This document shows, piece by piece, positions 44,565-59,000 of a stretch of DNA of 64,000 bases. The notes under the pieces are model-generated. The model saw only the letters and a program-made list of their open reading frames with translations, ran no database searches and had not been told where the DNA came from. The stretch lies in assembly GCF_018143015.1 (NCBI RefSeq), contig NC_054740.1, positions 70,209,356-70,273,355 of the forward strand, in the 5' to 3' direction. How positions within the stretch are numbered: position 1 is the stretch's first letter; every line of letters starts with the position of its first letter. Position numbers and translations under genes: made by a program. The DNA comes from Lytechinus variegatus. Taxonomy: Eukaryota > Echinodermata > Echinoidea > Temnopleuroida > Toxopneustidae.

Positions 44565-46660
44565 AATCGCATAAACAAATCCCTACCACATCACATGACA
44601 AGAATAAAATGCTATTGTTGATTATGGTGTGACTGGTGTTAAAGACCAGCCTCCGACACCAAACTGAAAATCACCCACTGTGTTTGGCTTGAAAGTGAAC
44701 CCTTAACACCCATTGCTATACTCCTGGGATCTGTTGCCCTAAAGATACTGGTATGTACATGTAACTTTGCTATTCAATGATGGTAATTTTCCAAGGATTC
44801 CCTTTATTGTTATTGGGTGTATGACATCCTTGCTATGGCAGTTACAACTGGATTGCTATGTTATCATTAGAGTAACTCTTTTGCAACAGGTCCCAGCTCA
44901 TTAAAACTTTTCAAGGGGTGGAAATGGAATGCTATTGTGAAGTCTGACTATCTGTTTTATACGGGAATCGCCCTGTAGTTATCTCCAGTTGCATAGAACA
45001 AGGTATAGACAACACAAACAAGAAATCATTTTCCCCGTCACCAACTTTTTATTTTTTTTCTCACTTTTTCATTGAATTCAATTTGCAGAATGATATCACT
45101 TCTTGTGAATGTACTTATTGCTCAATATAACTAAATTGATTTCAGGAAGATGTACTAGTATTTGAAATAGAAATAATCACATTCTACCTCGGAATACCTT
45201 GAAAATATCACTGTTCTTAATAATGCTTGATAATGCCTGACATCCTTTAAGATTAGGAAGCATTGCAGATGCATTTATCCCATTCAAGATAATTAATTAG
45301 GCCTACAGTAGTAAGAGTGATGATAATCATCATTTTCTTGGACAGGACTCTGAATCTCTGCATATTGATTCCTGTCATACCTGACAATGTCGGGTAATTA
45401 ATAATAGGTTTCACAAAATACTCTTTAATAATTCAGATTGTAACAGGAGAGTGTTGACGTAATCTAAAATCACACAAGTTGTAAAACATCTGACTATAAG
45501 TGATGAAAATGCCTTGGATGTTTTTTCATTTTTCTTAATATGGAACCAATGATCATACATCCAAGGATTACATGAGAAGGCAGACATATAATTTCCATAG
45601 GGACCTTGGTCTGAATGAATCAGGTGCCCGTCTTACAAAGAGTTACGACAGATCCAATCACACTCAACTGAATGGAAGTCTATCAATGTCATAATTTTTT
45701 TCTACAAGAAAATTGCTCAATGGACTTTGTAAACAAGGAGAAGCACACTGAAATTCAAGGAAATGTTTTGAGCAAACATCCATTTTAGATGTTGACATTG
45801 ATGGGTGTCCATAATTGTGATTAATCAGATCAATCGCAACTCTTTGTAAGACGTGGCTCTGATCTACACAACAAAGCAGACAGTTCACTGAAGGTATCAG
45901 AAATCAACTTCTACATGCAGCCCTAATTCTTGGAAATTTTGCCCCTTTGCAAAATTGTAGAAATTAATAACATTCAGGAATGATAGAGACGGACATCTCT
46001 TTTCTTGAGAAAATTATGATGGATATGTATCAATTGAATATACAAACAAAGAAAATGAAGATTACAAAATTAGTGATTACCGATTTTGTAATCTGCACTT
46101 TCTTTATGTTGGTTAGAGGATGCCAGGCTTATGTAAACAAATATTACAATCAGATGGATATTGTATATTTCATCAAATACACTACATTAGATGTACTTTC
46201 AGCCTTACACGTATATGTGTTGTTATTTGTGCATTCTGATACCATTACATAATATTGATTATTTCTGAATCGAATTATTGCACAATGTTATCATAACAAC
46301 TGCTATGAATAATGTGTAGAGGTTTTACTTCAATTTCATTTAGATTCTGCAATATATATAATACATGTACTAAAAATCAAAGTTGAAAATTATGAAATAT
46401 TGATTTAGATTCATAGATTTGCCATAAGTCATTGTCATTCCAGTTCAATTCCAACAAATCAAGTCATTGTTAACACACCTCTTCAATGAAGATATTACAG
46501 TTCATTATGGGAAATGATAATTCTTCTCTTCTAAATTCTTATAAAGAAATATAATTCTTCATTCTGGCTAGGATAGACCAGCTTTTAGTAAATATGTTCA
46601 ATAAATTATTAAAATAGTTAAAATAAAATGTGACCACTACATGTATGTGGCTGTGGCTAG
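44565..46660. other. Spacer downstream of the host gene
   Basis: It contains the MITE at 45619-45863. No exon is supported. No clear AATAAA on the minus strand was found near the stop codon at 46668, so the 3' end of the gene is undefined. Confidence 0.45.
45619..45863. mobile_element. MITE with CGTCTTACAAAGAGTT termini
   Basis: The left end TCAGGTGCCCGTCTTACAAA and the inverted right end TCAGAGCCACGTCTTACAAA share CGTCTTACAAAGAGTT and continue GATC-wards. The interior is about 190 bp and non-coding. Confidence 0.8.
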
Positions 46661-46667
46661 GGTAGGC

Positions 46668-47068
46668 CTACAAACCATTTACACGAACGGGAGGACCGTT
46701 CACACGTATAGGAGGGCCTTTCACACGTATGGGAGGGCCTTTCACAAGTACAGAACTCTTCACACGAGTGATCAACTGCTTGTAGACAACCTTCCTCTCA
46801 ATGGAGTGATGTCTCACACTCCACTCTGGACGCTGTCGGCCGAACGAGATGTACTTGACCTTGTGACCCTCCCGGAGGTTAAAGGTCATACATGGGTCAC
46901 TTCTCTGGTGATTCTCCTTGTTGTAGGTACCGTACTGAATAGCCCCATCTGTGAAAGCCAGCCAGACTAGAGTGGAGGGGTCATGGTAGATGCAACTGGG
47001 AATAGTTGTCGTGTCGATGGCAATGCCACCACGGGAGGTACGCAGCTCTGTCTGTGTGTCTTCCATGG
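46668..47068 (-). CDS. Exon 16 (last)
   Basis: The exon starts at a TTTCAG acceptor in phase 1 and reads AMEDTQTELRTSRGGIAIDT. It contains the second half of a module (STLVWLAFTDGAIQYGTYNK, then GHKVKYISFG). The C-terminus is a short tandem repeat VKGPPIR/VNGPPVR of 8-residue units just before the stop, giving a basic proline-rich tail. The repeats are visible as 24-bp units at 46675-46745. Confidence 0.82.
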
Positions 47069-50000
47069 CTGAAATGAAAATGTAGTGGAGAGATGAATAG
47101 ATGATGGACGATAAAAAATTCAGGTTACTCTGCCCAAGTTGAGTCTCTTTGGACCAGGGACCTGTTGCAGAAAGAGTTGCAATCGCAACTCTACAAATCT
47201 CGCGCAACTTTATTTTTAACCAATCAACAGCTTGCGATTGATTTTTTTACTTGCGTTTAAACGCAACTCTTTCTGCAACGGGCCCCAGAGAATTTTTTTC
47301 GACTAGGTGAAATTTGACTTAGAAGGTGTTATTAGATCTTTTTTTTTGGGGGGGTTGCATATTCTGGTCTAAATTAATGCTTAGAGTGAGGTGATTATTA
47401 AAAATGGGAGATTAACTTTTGCAGATAGTTATTAAATGAACCATCCTTTGGAAATTGTATCAGCCTTATGCATCATCATTTAAAAGGTTAAAAGTGTATC
47501 TCGTGTTATGGAGGGAGGGGAGTAGGTCACAATGCTATGAGTGTGATTTGAAACAGCATACAAATTTCCAGTTGCCTGTGATATATATCACATCACTTCA
47601 TTGGTCATATGAGCAGTAGACAAGAACTATTGCACATTAATCACTGAATTGTACCAGCTGGCTCTAAACATGATGTCAAGGTTATTGCACTCGGGCCATA
47701 CTCATTTCAGTACAGTGTATTATTTGTAAACTTATTTGATTTATTGGGAATCATGATCATGTCACAAGAATCTTACCATTGAATTATTTTCACCAATACT
47801 TTCAATTTTGAGATCAAGCACTATTCTTGGATGTCTATCGCAATTTATTTCCATCAACTGTGCTGCCATTTCATATACCAGTCTGTTCACATCTACCCAA
47901 GATAATAGTTATACAATAATGCTAGGTGTGAATGTACCGCTGGCAATACAGTATGCCCTGCTGTACTTACATTGGTGCTTTTGCACAACATGGCAAATGC
48001 CAAACATGGTAGATAGCCTCTTACTTCATACATGTAAATCTATGCATTACAATTTACCTGTACACTATTAATACAATTATCTTCTGTAGATGTGAATGTA
48101 TTGAAATATATGTTTTCACTAATTACAAATACCATATGCAATACTAGAGTGCATATCATATTTTCATTGTGCAAATATTGCTCTCAGGTGTATGTGAGCA
48201 CAAAATCAAGGGCACATACATGCACATGACTTATCAAATTAAGGCACTTGTGACTTAGGATTAGCTCCAATCTTTGGTCTGATTTTTAAACAAAATTATG
48301 TGATTCATATGCAGTGAAACCTGTCTGTAGTGGCCACCTAATGGATACACAAATTTATGGCCTTTATACAAAGATGGCTGCTAAAGTTCTGAAGCACACA
48401 ATTTGCCTCCATGGGATTCAAATTCGGTTGTCATTATATGCTGCTGGCTGCTATAGACAGGTGGCCTCTAACAGGTTTGACTGTACTTACCAAGCTCTGC
48501 TTCGAGGTTGACCTCCTCATCAAAGAAAGCAATCATCTGATCTGAATGTTGAATATTCAGTAGCTTCATTCCCCCATCCAAGTATGTGTTTATATCATGA
48601 CAATGCTCTGCTTGGTAGATAGTTCCTGATAAAACAAAAATGATCATAACATTATTGTATACTTTATACAGTAATCTATGGTACTACAATATTAGTAAGT
48701 ACATAGGCTGTAAACCTGACAACCTTCAGAATCAGATTTAAACTTTGTATTGCCATTACTAGACAAATACTACAAATAAAGTCATTTTTGGAGAATTTCA
48801 TGAAAGAGTAATTTTCACGGTGACACCACATCTGCTCCTGCGACAATTGCTCTTATCTTAATATCCCAGAGGGCATAGGGTTAGAATTTTTGGTTCAGAA
48901 TAATGCAAGGATTAAGGTTTATTTAGTTTTTGAGGTTAGATTTTACAGGTTGGCATATTATGCAGATTTTCCACCAGAGCAATTGTCGCCGGAGCAAATG
49001 TCGTGGAACCATTTTCACTGACTATAGTTTTAAGCTACCAACTTCCTTGCATCTGATTGGCCAGTGCAAATTTGTAAATGAAATATTACTGGTTGCTTAT
49101 TATATTAAACACCCATCTACATGTATAATGAAATTTATGAAGGATTTACTCTTCATTGTTAAACTTTGCTATTTAAACTTTAAATTCAAGTCTGTTATCT
49201 TGACTCACCCTGGTTGAGTCTGATGTGGTAGTAGCTACCGATCGTTCCTCCGAAACCATCATAGAAATAGAGTGTGCCTTGCTGGATGCCATCGTAGGTA
49301 AATAATGCAGTTTCTTGGGTGGTGGAGAAGATCTTAAGAATGCCATCTTCGTATATTATCTGATACTCCAGGAACAAGGATGGATCCAGGAGGGCAGGCT
49401 GATCTTCACGGATGGTGACGGAGGTTATGGCTTCACAACCAAGGCACTCTGAGAGTGATATCTTCCGGGAACTCATATCTGGAGAGGAAAATAGAAAGAA
49501 TGGTAAGAAGATAACAATGCCAGTTAAATTTTCATACTTTCTAATGTAAGACTCATGAACATCCACTGGGAGCATTATCTCCCAAGTAGTTATACTAGTA
49601 TATGAAAACTGTAGTTAATAGCAAAGTCATACATATTTTCTGTCAAAAGGTAATTTATTCTTAGAGTTCGTAAAGATTTCTAATTATCGTAAATTTGACA
49701 GTATATCTACAGTGGTAACTTTGATTTTGATCAGCTGCTGAGCTCTGTTTACCATGATGTCAGTTATTGTAAATGGCAAAGCTTAATTAACCCTAAATAG
49801 ACGGGGCTATTTCGACGCCTAAGAAGACGGGGGGGGGGGCTGATTCAGCCCCCCCTTATGATCTCGGCCGTCGATGGCGCGATCGTGACGAAAATTGGCA
49901 CACGCGTTACCCATGGCATTATCTACAATACTATAACATCAAATTCTGCAAAAAATCTCATGTCTCATTAATTATGCTAATTTATGCGTAAAATCATAGT

Positions 50001-53000
50001 TTGCTCTAATTAATAAAATAATGCCCCTGAAATGCTAATTTTTGTTTCACATACTCTAGATAGGCATCTGATCAAATTTATTTTTTTTCAAATTCAACAT
50101 CACATTTATTTTCTTATGTATTCTATTGTTTTCTAAATTTCTTATGTATTTCTTTGTTTTTCGACTTTTTGTTTTTTATTGTTTTTTCAATGGAAATTGT
50201 CGGGGACTTTATTTTGACCATAAAAAAGATAAAATTAATTGATTTTAAGCAGTAAAAGGAAAAATAATGATACATTTATGAATTTTGGCTAAAAACACTA
50301 TTTGCATTGGATTTGTACACAAATTCACGTTTTTGAGTAATTTTGGGTCTGCATGCACTTACAAAATGTTGCGTAATTTCGGAACCGCATATCCGGGGGT
50401 CACAATTTTGGTCTCAAAAGTTGCGCGAGACTTGAAAGTAAAAAGTCAGCGAGCGACGTGGTCAAAAAATTTCGCGCGGCGGACTTCTTGCAAAAAATGT
50501 CGATGGGGGGGCTGATTCAGCCCCCCCAGTCTTTTTAGGGTTAAATGATTGCAAGTCCTCAATGAAACAGGCCCTAGGAATTATTTATTTTTCTTTGAAA
50601 TGGACATCTGACAATGTTTTAGTCAATGATCTTGATTTGGATTATTTCATTCATGATCCTCCTCTTCAATTTTCAACATACATGTACAAGTCAATGATCA
50701 GTAATGATACAATGAAATAATTGAGAACAAAATGTATCTCACTCAACACAATCACATTAAGTAAAGAGTCCAAGGTAATTCCGGTAATCTCCAGTCAACT
50801 TACGTATCAAACTCATGCTCGACTCTGGGTGCGCCTGGTCTGTGGCAAGTGCAATCAAGACAGTCCCTGAAGCTTTGATCTTGAGGTCTATGAATGGTGC
50901 ACCTCGCTCATATCGAAGACTGAAGAAAGTAAGGGATGTTGCTCGGATGCGGTCATGGGTCCACTGCAGAACGTTGGCTACAGGTTTTAAAAAAGACGTA
51001 ATAGGCTTGAGACAAAACTCAGAAGCATCAAACCTTACAATATGTAGTGAATTTATCATTATAATCCTGCCAGCATATCTATATCACATAAGTAAAAACT
51101 GATTTCTGGACCATTTTTTGTGCTGTTTTGTTTGTATTTCACACAAAACATAAAGAGGTACACATGTTGATACATATGATTTAGTAAGGAGAAACAAGAA
51201 AAAATGATGACATCCATTTAACAAAACTTTATATAAACTTAAGCATTACCAGTATATGAAAAATAAATCAATTCTCTTCCAATGTTAAATAAAAAAAATA
51301 TCCTGGTGCTAAAATGTATAAGTCAACCTCAGTTATAATACAGGTTAGATTAATACATTAATGCAAATCTAGCAACCTTATCAGGAGTCATCAATATAAA
51401 AGATTACATCAATTAAGTTCTACTAACCATATAAATAGAAGTACTTGTAGGTGTGAATAAGATACACGCTGTCCACCTTAGCGACAAACTCTAGCTTGGA
51501 CACCGAGATCTCCTCCCCAATGAACCAGTCTAGCATCGCTTCGCTGTCCTCAGCTGTTTCTCCAAACTTAATCCTGCTGTTTCTCCAGGATAGGTAGTAC
51601 TGCTTGCCTGAAAGACTCAGCACACCTTCTTGAACCAGACGGGAGGCATCGCCAGGAGATGTTGCCTCACCAAGAGATCCCGTAACGTATTCGTTGCCGT
51701 TGTCTCCAACACCTGGGTTAGTGTCAGAAAGAACATTTAGGGTATTAGAGAGAACCATGGAAAGACCTTGGAGTTACTATAAAAGTATCATAGAAAGCTG
51801 TGAAAGTACCATGGAATACCATGTGGTACCACAGAAAGTAGTATTGAGTTCCATGAAGTACCATGGAGTTCTATGAGAGGATAGAGAACTGCGAAAGTAC
51901 CATGGAGTCCCATGGAAAAGCGTGTAGAAATCCATGGAGTACAATGACATATAAAGAAACAATCACAGGGAACTGAGAATGTACAGTAAAGTGCTATGCC
52001 AGATTTGGTCTTCCATGGGGTGGTTCAAAGAATGTGCAACTTATTTATCAATTGAACTGGCTAAAAATCAAAGAGATCAGTTAGATGATTTTTAAAAAAT
52101 GTCTTTTTTTAAATGAAGGATCTGGCCGGTCATCACAGAAATCAAAATGTTCCCTGACAATCTGTATCCTACTTCTGGAGTGTTTCTATTGGAAGGTGAG
52201 GGCACCTAACTCATCTTGGTAAAACTTTGTTTCCTCTGACAATTCTTGTTCCTTGAACATTAAGAAAAGCCTCAGTCAGTCCTGCAAGAAATATGCTAGT
52301 GACGGGCTTGGAGAATCCAAGGAAATGAGAGACAATTTGCTGCATATTTATGGGGTCCACTTTACAGTTTCACTGGAAATTATAGGCCTATGCAACAATG
52401 TCTCAGTCAAAAAAACATATCTTTGGCAACGGGAGAAGAAGAAGAAGAAAAGAAAAAATGTGATGATGGAGAAAGAAGGTGGAGAAGATTGGCAGGAAGT
52501 CAAAGTGGAATTCTACCACATTCTACTTACGGATTATGTACATGCCGTTGCTGGTGTAGAGATGAATGTAGAGCAATTCTTCAGCTTCTACACTGAATAC
52601 CAGCTCGCGATCAAACACGTCCACTTCTAGACTGCAAGAATCATCGATATCCCGAAGAATGATTGAAGACGACCTCTGAGTAGTACCTGTATCAAATGTG
52701 GAAGAAGGTCATGTGACTCATGAATGCTCATGATCTACGCCACTGGGAATTTTCTGACAATTGCAAACATCAAATATTGTAAAATACCTTTTTAAACTAT
52801 CACTTCGAGTTGCAGGTTGTCGTTTAGCACATATATGATATACATTATCTATTCAATGGGCTTAGTTTCTTGCATTAACGATCATTACTCTGATGTATTC
52901 TCTTTCTAACGCATAATGATGCACACTCGTCCCACCCCCACACCTGCATTCACACATATTCTTGCCCCGGATACATACAACCTCATCCAAATACAAACAC

Positions 53001-56000
53001 CCACAGACACCTACACACCCACCCTCGTACACTACCCACACAATATGTACAGCCTTTATACACATCTGATACTTAACACGTCTGATAATTAACGCACATT
53101 AATTAACTCCCCGAATTACATTATTACCATCTTTAGGATGGCAATCCGTCACAGATAGAGTTGATTACCAATTTAAAATATGGATGTAAAAAGTGATACA
53201 CAATATAACCCCCAAATATATTCAGGATATAGTGCGCCATAGAACAATACATTTTGAAACTAGATATTCAATTAACTGTCCCCTTTTTATCGAAAAACCT
53301 CAAACCGAATATTATAGAAGATCATTTTGTTATCATGGCTCTAAAATATGGAATATGTTATCCCTGTCTCTCCGTTTAGCAAATTCACTTAATTCTTTTA
53401 AAAAACAATGTAAATCGATATCCCTCACACAAATATGTTTTTAAGATTTCCATGAATACTTTCTGTTATAAGTTTATAGTGATTTTGATTTTTTTTTACT
53501 TTTATGTATTACATTTTTTTTCTCATATATGTTCATTTTGTAGATGATTTTATGTGATATTGTTTTGTCATGTTTTTAATTTCTGTTGATACAGGGCCCC
53601 TTGGTCGAGCAGTTCTTGTAACTGACAGGGATACCCTGTTAAAATAAAACGACAAATTAATGAGTTTCCTCTGTAAATTTATCATCAGCAGTCATTGCCC
53701 TTGTGTAGGAATGGCTCTTTCTGCTTCTCTCTCGTTGCCAATATCTTCAAAACCTAACACCCTTTTTTTCAATAAAAAGTATTCTTATCAAAATAAAATT
53801 AGCAAGACCAGATGAAACGTACCAGGTGATACAATGGAGAAGATCTTCCATGTCGCTAAGTACCCTTCAGAAGTGCATCCAATGTACTTGATATAGAAAG
53901 TATCCGGATACCCGACCACCACCTCCTGTCCGACCACAGCTCCATCATAAAGCAATGTGAATTTGTAGGAGTATGTTCCGTCATGGTCATCCTTGTCATC
54001 GAATGTCTTCTGAATCTTCAGAGTGAATATATATGTTCCTACTACTTCACCCTTAAACAAACAGATAAAAAAGTAACTTTACTTATAGTGCATATCCAGA
54101 TAAGGATCAACTCTTCATGATGTGGCAGGGGGCGGGGCCAATACCTTTTCTTACAAAATTACCAGACATGCAGTATATGCATACTATTACCAATTAATTC
54201 AAATTATTCAAAATTCCATATATTCATAAATTGATTTGCAAGTTATGTCACGCACAGCTGCCCTCAAATCAAAATATTACAAATATGCCTCCACAAATGA
54301 TCAGTGTCAGGTCACAGATAACTGCATCTTCTCACGTCGAAACAAGTTCCATTATCTACATGCAATTTTCACAGATAATGTGGGGGAAAACTGTGTTAAA
54401 CATCAATCAAATGACATTTGAAAACAAATATGCTGATTTGATCCTGATTTGATATACACTATAACAGCAATAGATTTTTGAAAATCTCTAAGGCGCAACT
54501 ATTAGTGGAAAGATTGAAATAAATGCATTTAGAATAGAGATAAATATAGAGCTCTCTAAAAAGGCTAGGAAAAGAAGGAGGTAATTGAAGATGAAGAAAA
54601 GTACAAATGGCAGATATTCATCATTAATTTGGATGAAATTAATTTGATATAAGTTTACTTACAATTTGTTCAATTGGTCCGGCGTAGAGGGAATCACATT
54701 GGTTACTTTCTGTGTTACATCGCATAACCATGAATTCGTTTCCTTCAGTTATGCCTGACATAGAGCATGAAAAAATGAAAATGAAATAAACGATTTAATC
54801 CCTGATAAATCTTTTATTATCTAAAATAAGACCAAGAAAAAAACGACCCCCACAATCAGTCCATCAGGTTTTGCAGGTACCTGTAGTCCAAATTTAGTAA
54901 GATATTTGGCAGGAGTTACAATTTTCACAATGTATCCCATGACAACTTATGATCAATTCTCAACATACCCATTTTGCATCTCAATACAGTTTCATGTCAG
55001 ATGAAGAATAATATTAATTTAAAAAGAAAGGAAAGAAAGAAAAAAACATGAGTTTCTTTTCTTTCACCTATTTTGTTCTTGGATGGATGACAAAATGTTT
55101 AGACATGCAAAAGATGCATGAAATAAATGTTTGTCAAATAATGTAAAAAATTAGTAGTTGAGATAAAAAGAAATATTCTTACCAATTGAATAATAATCTC
55201 CTTGAAGGAATTGTGCTTGTGTCAAAAGGATTGAGAAACCTTTTGGAATAGTCACGCTGAAATCAAACTGAAGTTGTAATAGCCGATCAAAGTCCAAAGA
55301 CTGGTCAAAGAACTGAGCATCACCAGAAGGTTGAGTTTGTAGTATACCCGACTCATCTAACAGGGGGAAGACAGAATTTAATAAGTGAAAACTTTATTTC
55401 CTCTTGAATAGTTTTTCAAGTACACAAATTAATCCAATATATATGCCTATAGATTAGGAGTAAAACTTTGCGTTTAATCAAATATAGACACTGGTGAGTG
55501 TTTCAAATAGCTGTTGGTAAGTTAAAAGTGACTGTAAGAACGACTGATGATCATTTCTTACGTGCTAAATAATCACAAATTAACATTGAATGGTGAATAT
55601 ACCACAAAAAAGGATCACCAGTCATTCTTTAAGTCACTCTTAACTTACAACATGAAATATGTATTTCATAAAGCTGTCTGTAAATTAATATCATCTTTTA
55701 CAAACAACTGGTGACCCTTTCTTGACGTAAATTAACCACTTCAAAATTTGATTGGTGTTGATCACCTGTTGTTCCTAAAGTCACTCTTCACTTACGACCA
55801 GCTTTATGAAACGGCTCCCGGTACAGTCAGATTTGCAGGCCAAGAACAAATGAAAATTAATTTAAACAAGAAATCTACAATCATAAATAGTAATGATTGT
55901 GGTAAATGATAATCAATAATATCAAAACCAAACCTTGATAAAGATCAATATTTTGTTATATTTTTATATTTCAGTAAAAAGAACATATCTTCCATTATCC

Positions 56001-59000
56001 TTCAGTGTTTCTTATTGTCCTTTAGCAGCTTTAGATTTCTTTAAATTGGCCTTGTAGTTTTAAATTGAAGATTAATGGTCGTTTTCATTGAATATTCACT
56101 TGACTGTTACTTGGGCGAGTTGATTGCAAGTTTCATAAATTTCATCAATCATGGATTTCATGCCCATTAAGTCATCCTGAGATTTGACTTGAACTCAATA
56201 GTTTATATCACAACCATAGAAGTCACTTATCATGATTTTATTGCAAGAGTCCACTGTCCATTATTGGATATTTAACATATTTGGCATTTGTAGAATTTGT
56301 CCCAGCACTTTTTTTTGCTAGAAACATCATTGAATACGGTCATAGAACTTACCTGGCTCTTCATTGAATGGTTTCACGGCTATAGAAGGGAGAGAAGAAA
56401 AAGGAGTGGAGGCTATGTAAAAAAAATGCAAATTTATTGAAAAGACATATTTACAAAGGTGAAAAAACATGACCAAATGTATACAAAACTTACATAAAAT
56501 ATATATGTTTAGATATGATGGATAAAAGCACCTTATGAAATATGATTTTGTGTTTAAAAATATTGAGCAACATTATCATTATGAAGGGGGAAAGCTAATG
56601 ACTTATAATTTCATATTTCAATGGGCATATTGCATATGAGTGCAGTTTATTTATTGAGAAAGTTTTTGAAAGAATAAATTGAACAGTTGTGGGAAAAAAA
56701 TAAATGATCAAGTTTGAGGGCAATTTTTGAAGTTACCTCATTTGTTTGAATGTACAGTGACAATACTATGATTGCTAGAAAGCTAGGAATATGGTTTTAA
56801 GTTAAAAATATATTCCTTTTTGAATAATAGCTTTCCTATTCTTTACCAACAACTGAATATGAGCAATACATGCCCACATACACCCCTCTCCAACTTACCC
56901 ACATCCACAAAAGCACACCAACACACCAACACTTTTATCAACATTTCTTTATCAATGATTTCATTCAAATGACAAATTTACATAAACTGAATGTAAACAA
57001 TTACAACAAAATCTTACAAATCTTAATTTTGTATCAACAAGAATATACACGAATATTTACCAAAATAACTGAAGCAAACAATGATGGAATGAAATGCCAA
57101 AAAATATATGCTTGTACACCTAAGGAAACTAAACTGAGTGCAACCCTCTATATTAATCTAATAATGTATGAATATTTATATTAATGATTGATTTGCAGAA
57201 AAATAAATCAACATATCATTTCATCCCCAATTCCATTTTACATCAAGCTTCCACATACAAAAAAAATAATAAACACATGTACATTTACATATACACCCTA
57301 TCACACTTACACCCAATACACACATACACAGGTGCACATTGGAAGAGGCAAGGTTCAAGCATGAACAACCAGATGAGTTGGTGTAATAGTGAGTTTTAGT
57401 GTAGCAATTAATAGTAAAAAAAAGTAATTGTATTCTGCTGATATAAAAGAATACATTAAAATACAAATCAGATGATATGGGACTATAAGAATCATAACGG
57501 AAATCAGGGGCAGATCAAGGATTTTTCAAAGGGGGAGGGGGTGTGGGCATTTTCCAGAGGAAATTTTTGACAAGCCTCCCCCCCCTCAAAAAAAGGGTTT
57601 TAGCCAAAAATTAAGGTTATTTTGTCCATGAAAAAAATTGACAAGCAAAAAGAAAAAAGGTCTTCACTTTAAAGGGGGGGGGCACACTTCCGTTTTAACA
57701 GCATTTTTACATTACAAATTTTAATTGTGCCTCTCAAAAGGGGGGGGGGGGCACAGGCTGGCTGTGCCCCCACCCCTGGATCCGCCAGTGACTGAGAAAT
57801 CCAATAGACCTATGCATTTCACGTTTCTATAATTGCAACAGGTTTTTTTATTTAGCAGACCCTAATTTTGACCATGGTAGGGTCCATGTCTTGATAGCGA
57901 TGAGCTCGTAGCCATTTTAAATCCTGTCCGTTGGAAAGACTTGTGTCCGGTATAGATTTCCATTGCCCAGGGTCTATATCCTATGGGGCCTGTAGCACAA
58001 AGCTTAGCGATGATCGTAGAAATGTTTTTCTACAATTGATTGCACTGACTACAATCCACAATCAAACATGAAAATCAAGCGTACGATTAATCGCTAACCT
58101 TTGCGTTACAGAACCAAGATAGGTATGATATACTCATCTTGGGATATGGGTAAAATTTTAGCATAACTTGACTTACCAGGCTCTACTACTTCAGGGACAA
58201 CTGTCTCTTTTACCTCTGTGTGAAATGAATAAAAGAACCGAGTGAGTCTTATGCAACTAAACCAGCAATAAGATCAACAGATAATTCCACTACCACCATC
58301 ACCACCACCACATCCACTCATTTTTCTTTTTATAGCCTCCTTATCCTTATCTTAATACTTCATATGACAATGTTGATGACCATTGCTATTTATCTTATTT
58401 ATAATTCTACATGTAGTACAACTAATATAATACTACTTTATAAATATAGGCCTACTCATGTATGTATCTTTTTCATCCATGTCTTATGTAAACATAACTC
58501 CATCCATGTGAAATATCTCAAAGACTAAAAAACATAATAATTCAGAATGAATATAGGTAAAGTGAATTTTTTTAACCAGAAAAAGTGGCATGTTTTTAGT
58601 GCTATCACACACACACTTAATGATAATTCCATCCATGTGAAATATCTTTATTCTAAAAAAACATATTTCAGAAATTGGGATTGAATATGGTTAGACAAAG
58701 AAGATTTTTTTTTATCAGAAAATTACCTGATTTTTAGTATTTTCACATGCACGTAATGATATTCTTATCAAGCAATATGTTGTATAAGAAGTTAATATAC
58801 CTGATTCGTCAGTAGATCCAGTGTTTCGTATTGTTTCAATGACTGGGGGAACTTGAGATGGTTTCAAAGATGACCCTTGTGTTGATTGGTCATTACCTTC
58901 TTGTATGATTCTATTTCCCCGATTCCTTGGTAATTCTACCACAGGACTGTCTCCCCTTGTTCCTTCATCGGGTGCTGGTGCCTCAGTCTCTTCTGGTGGT

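Noticed and set aside
56870..57184. 104-codon plus-strand frame
   Set aside because: Thr/Ile/Asn-rich composition, no domain, inside a host-gene intron on the opposite strand.
58830..58960. RGD integrin-binding motif after the repeat region
   Set aside because: A single tripeptide is too short to support function without conservation data; noted only as a possibility in the exon entry.
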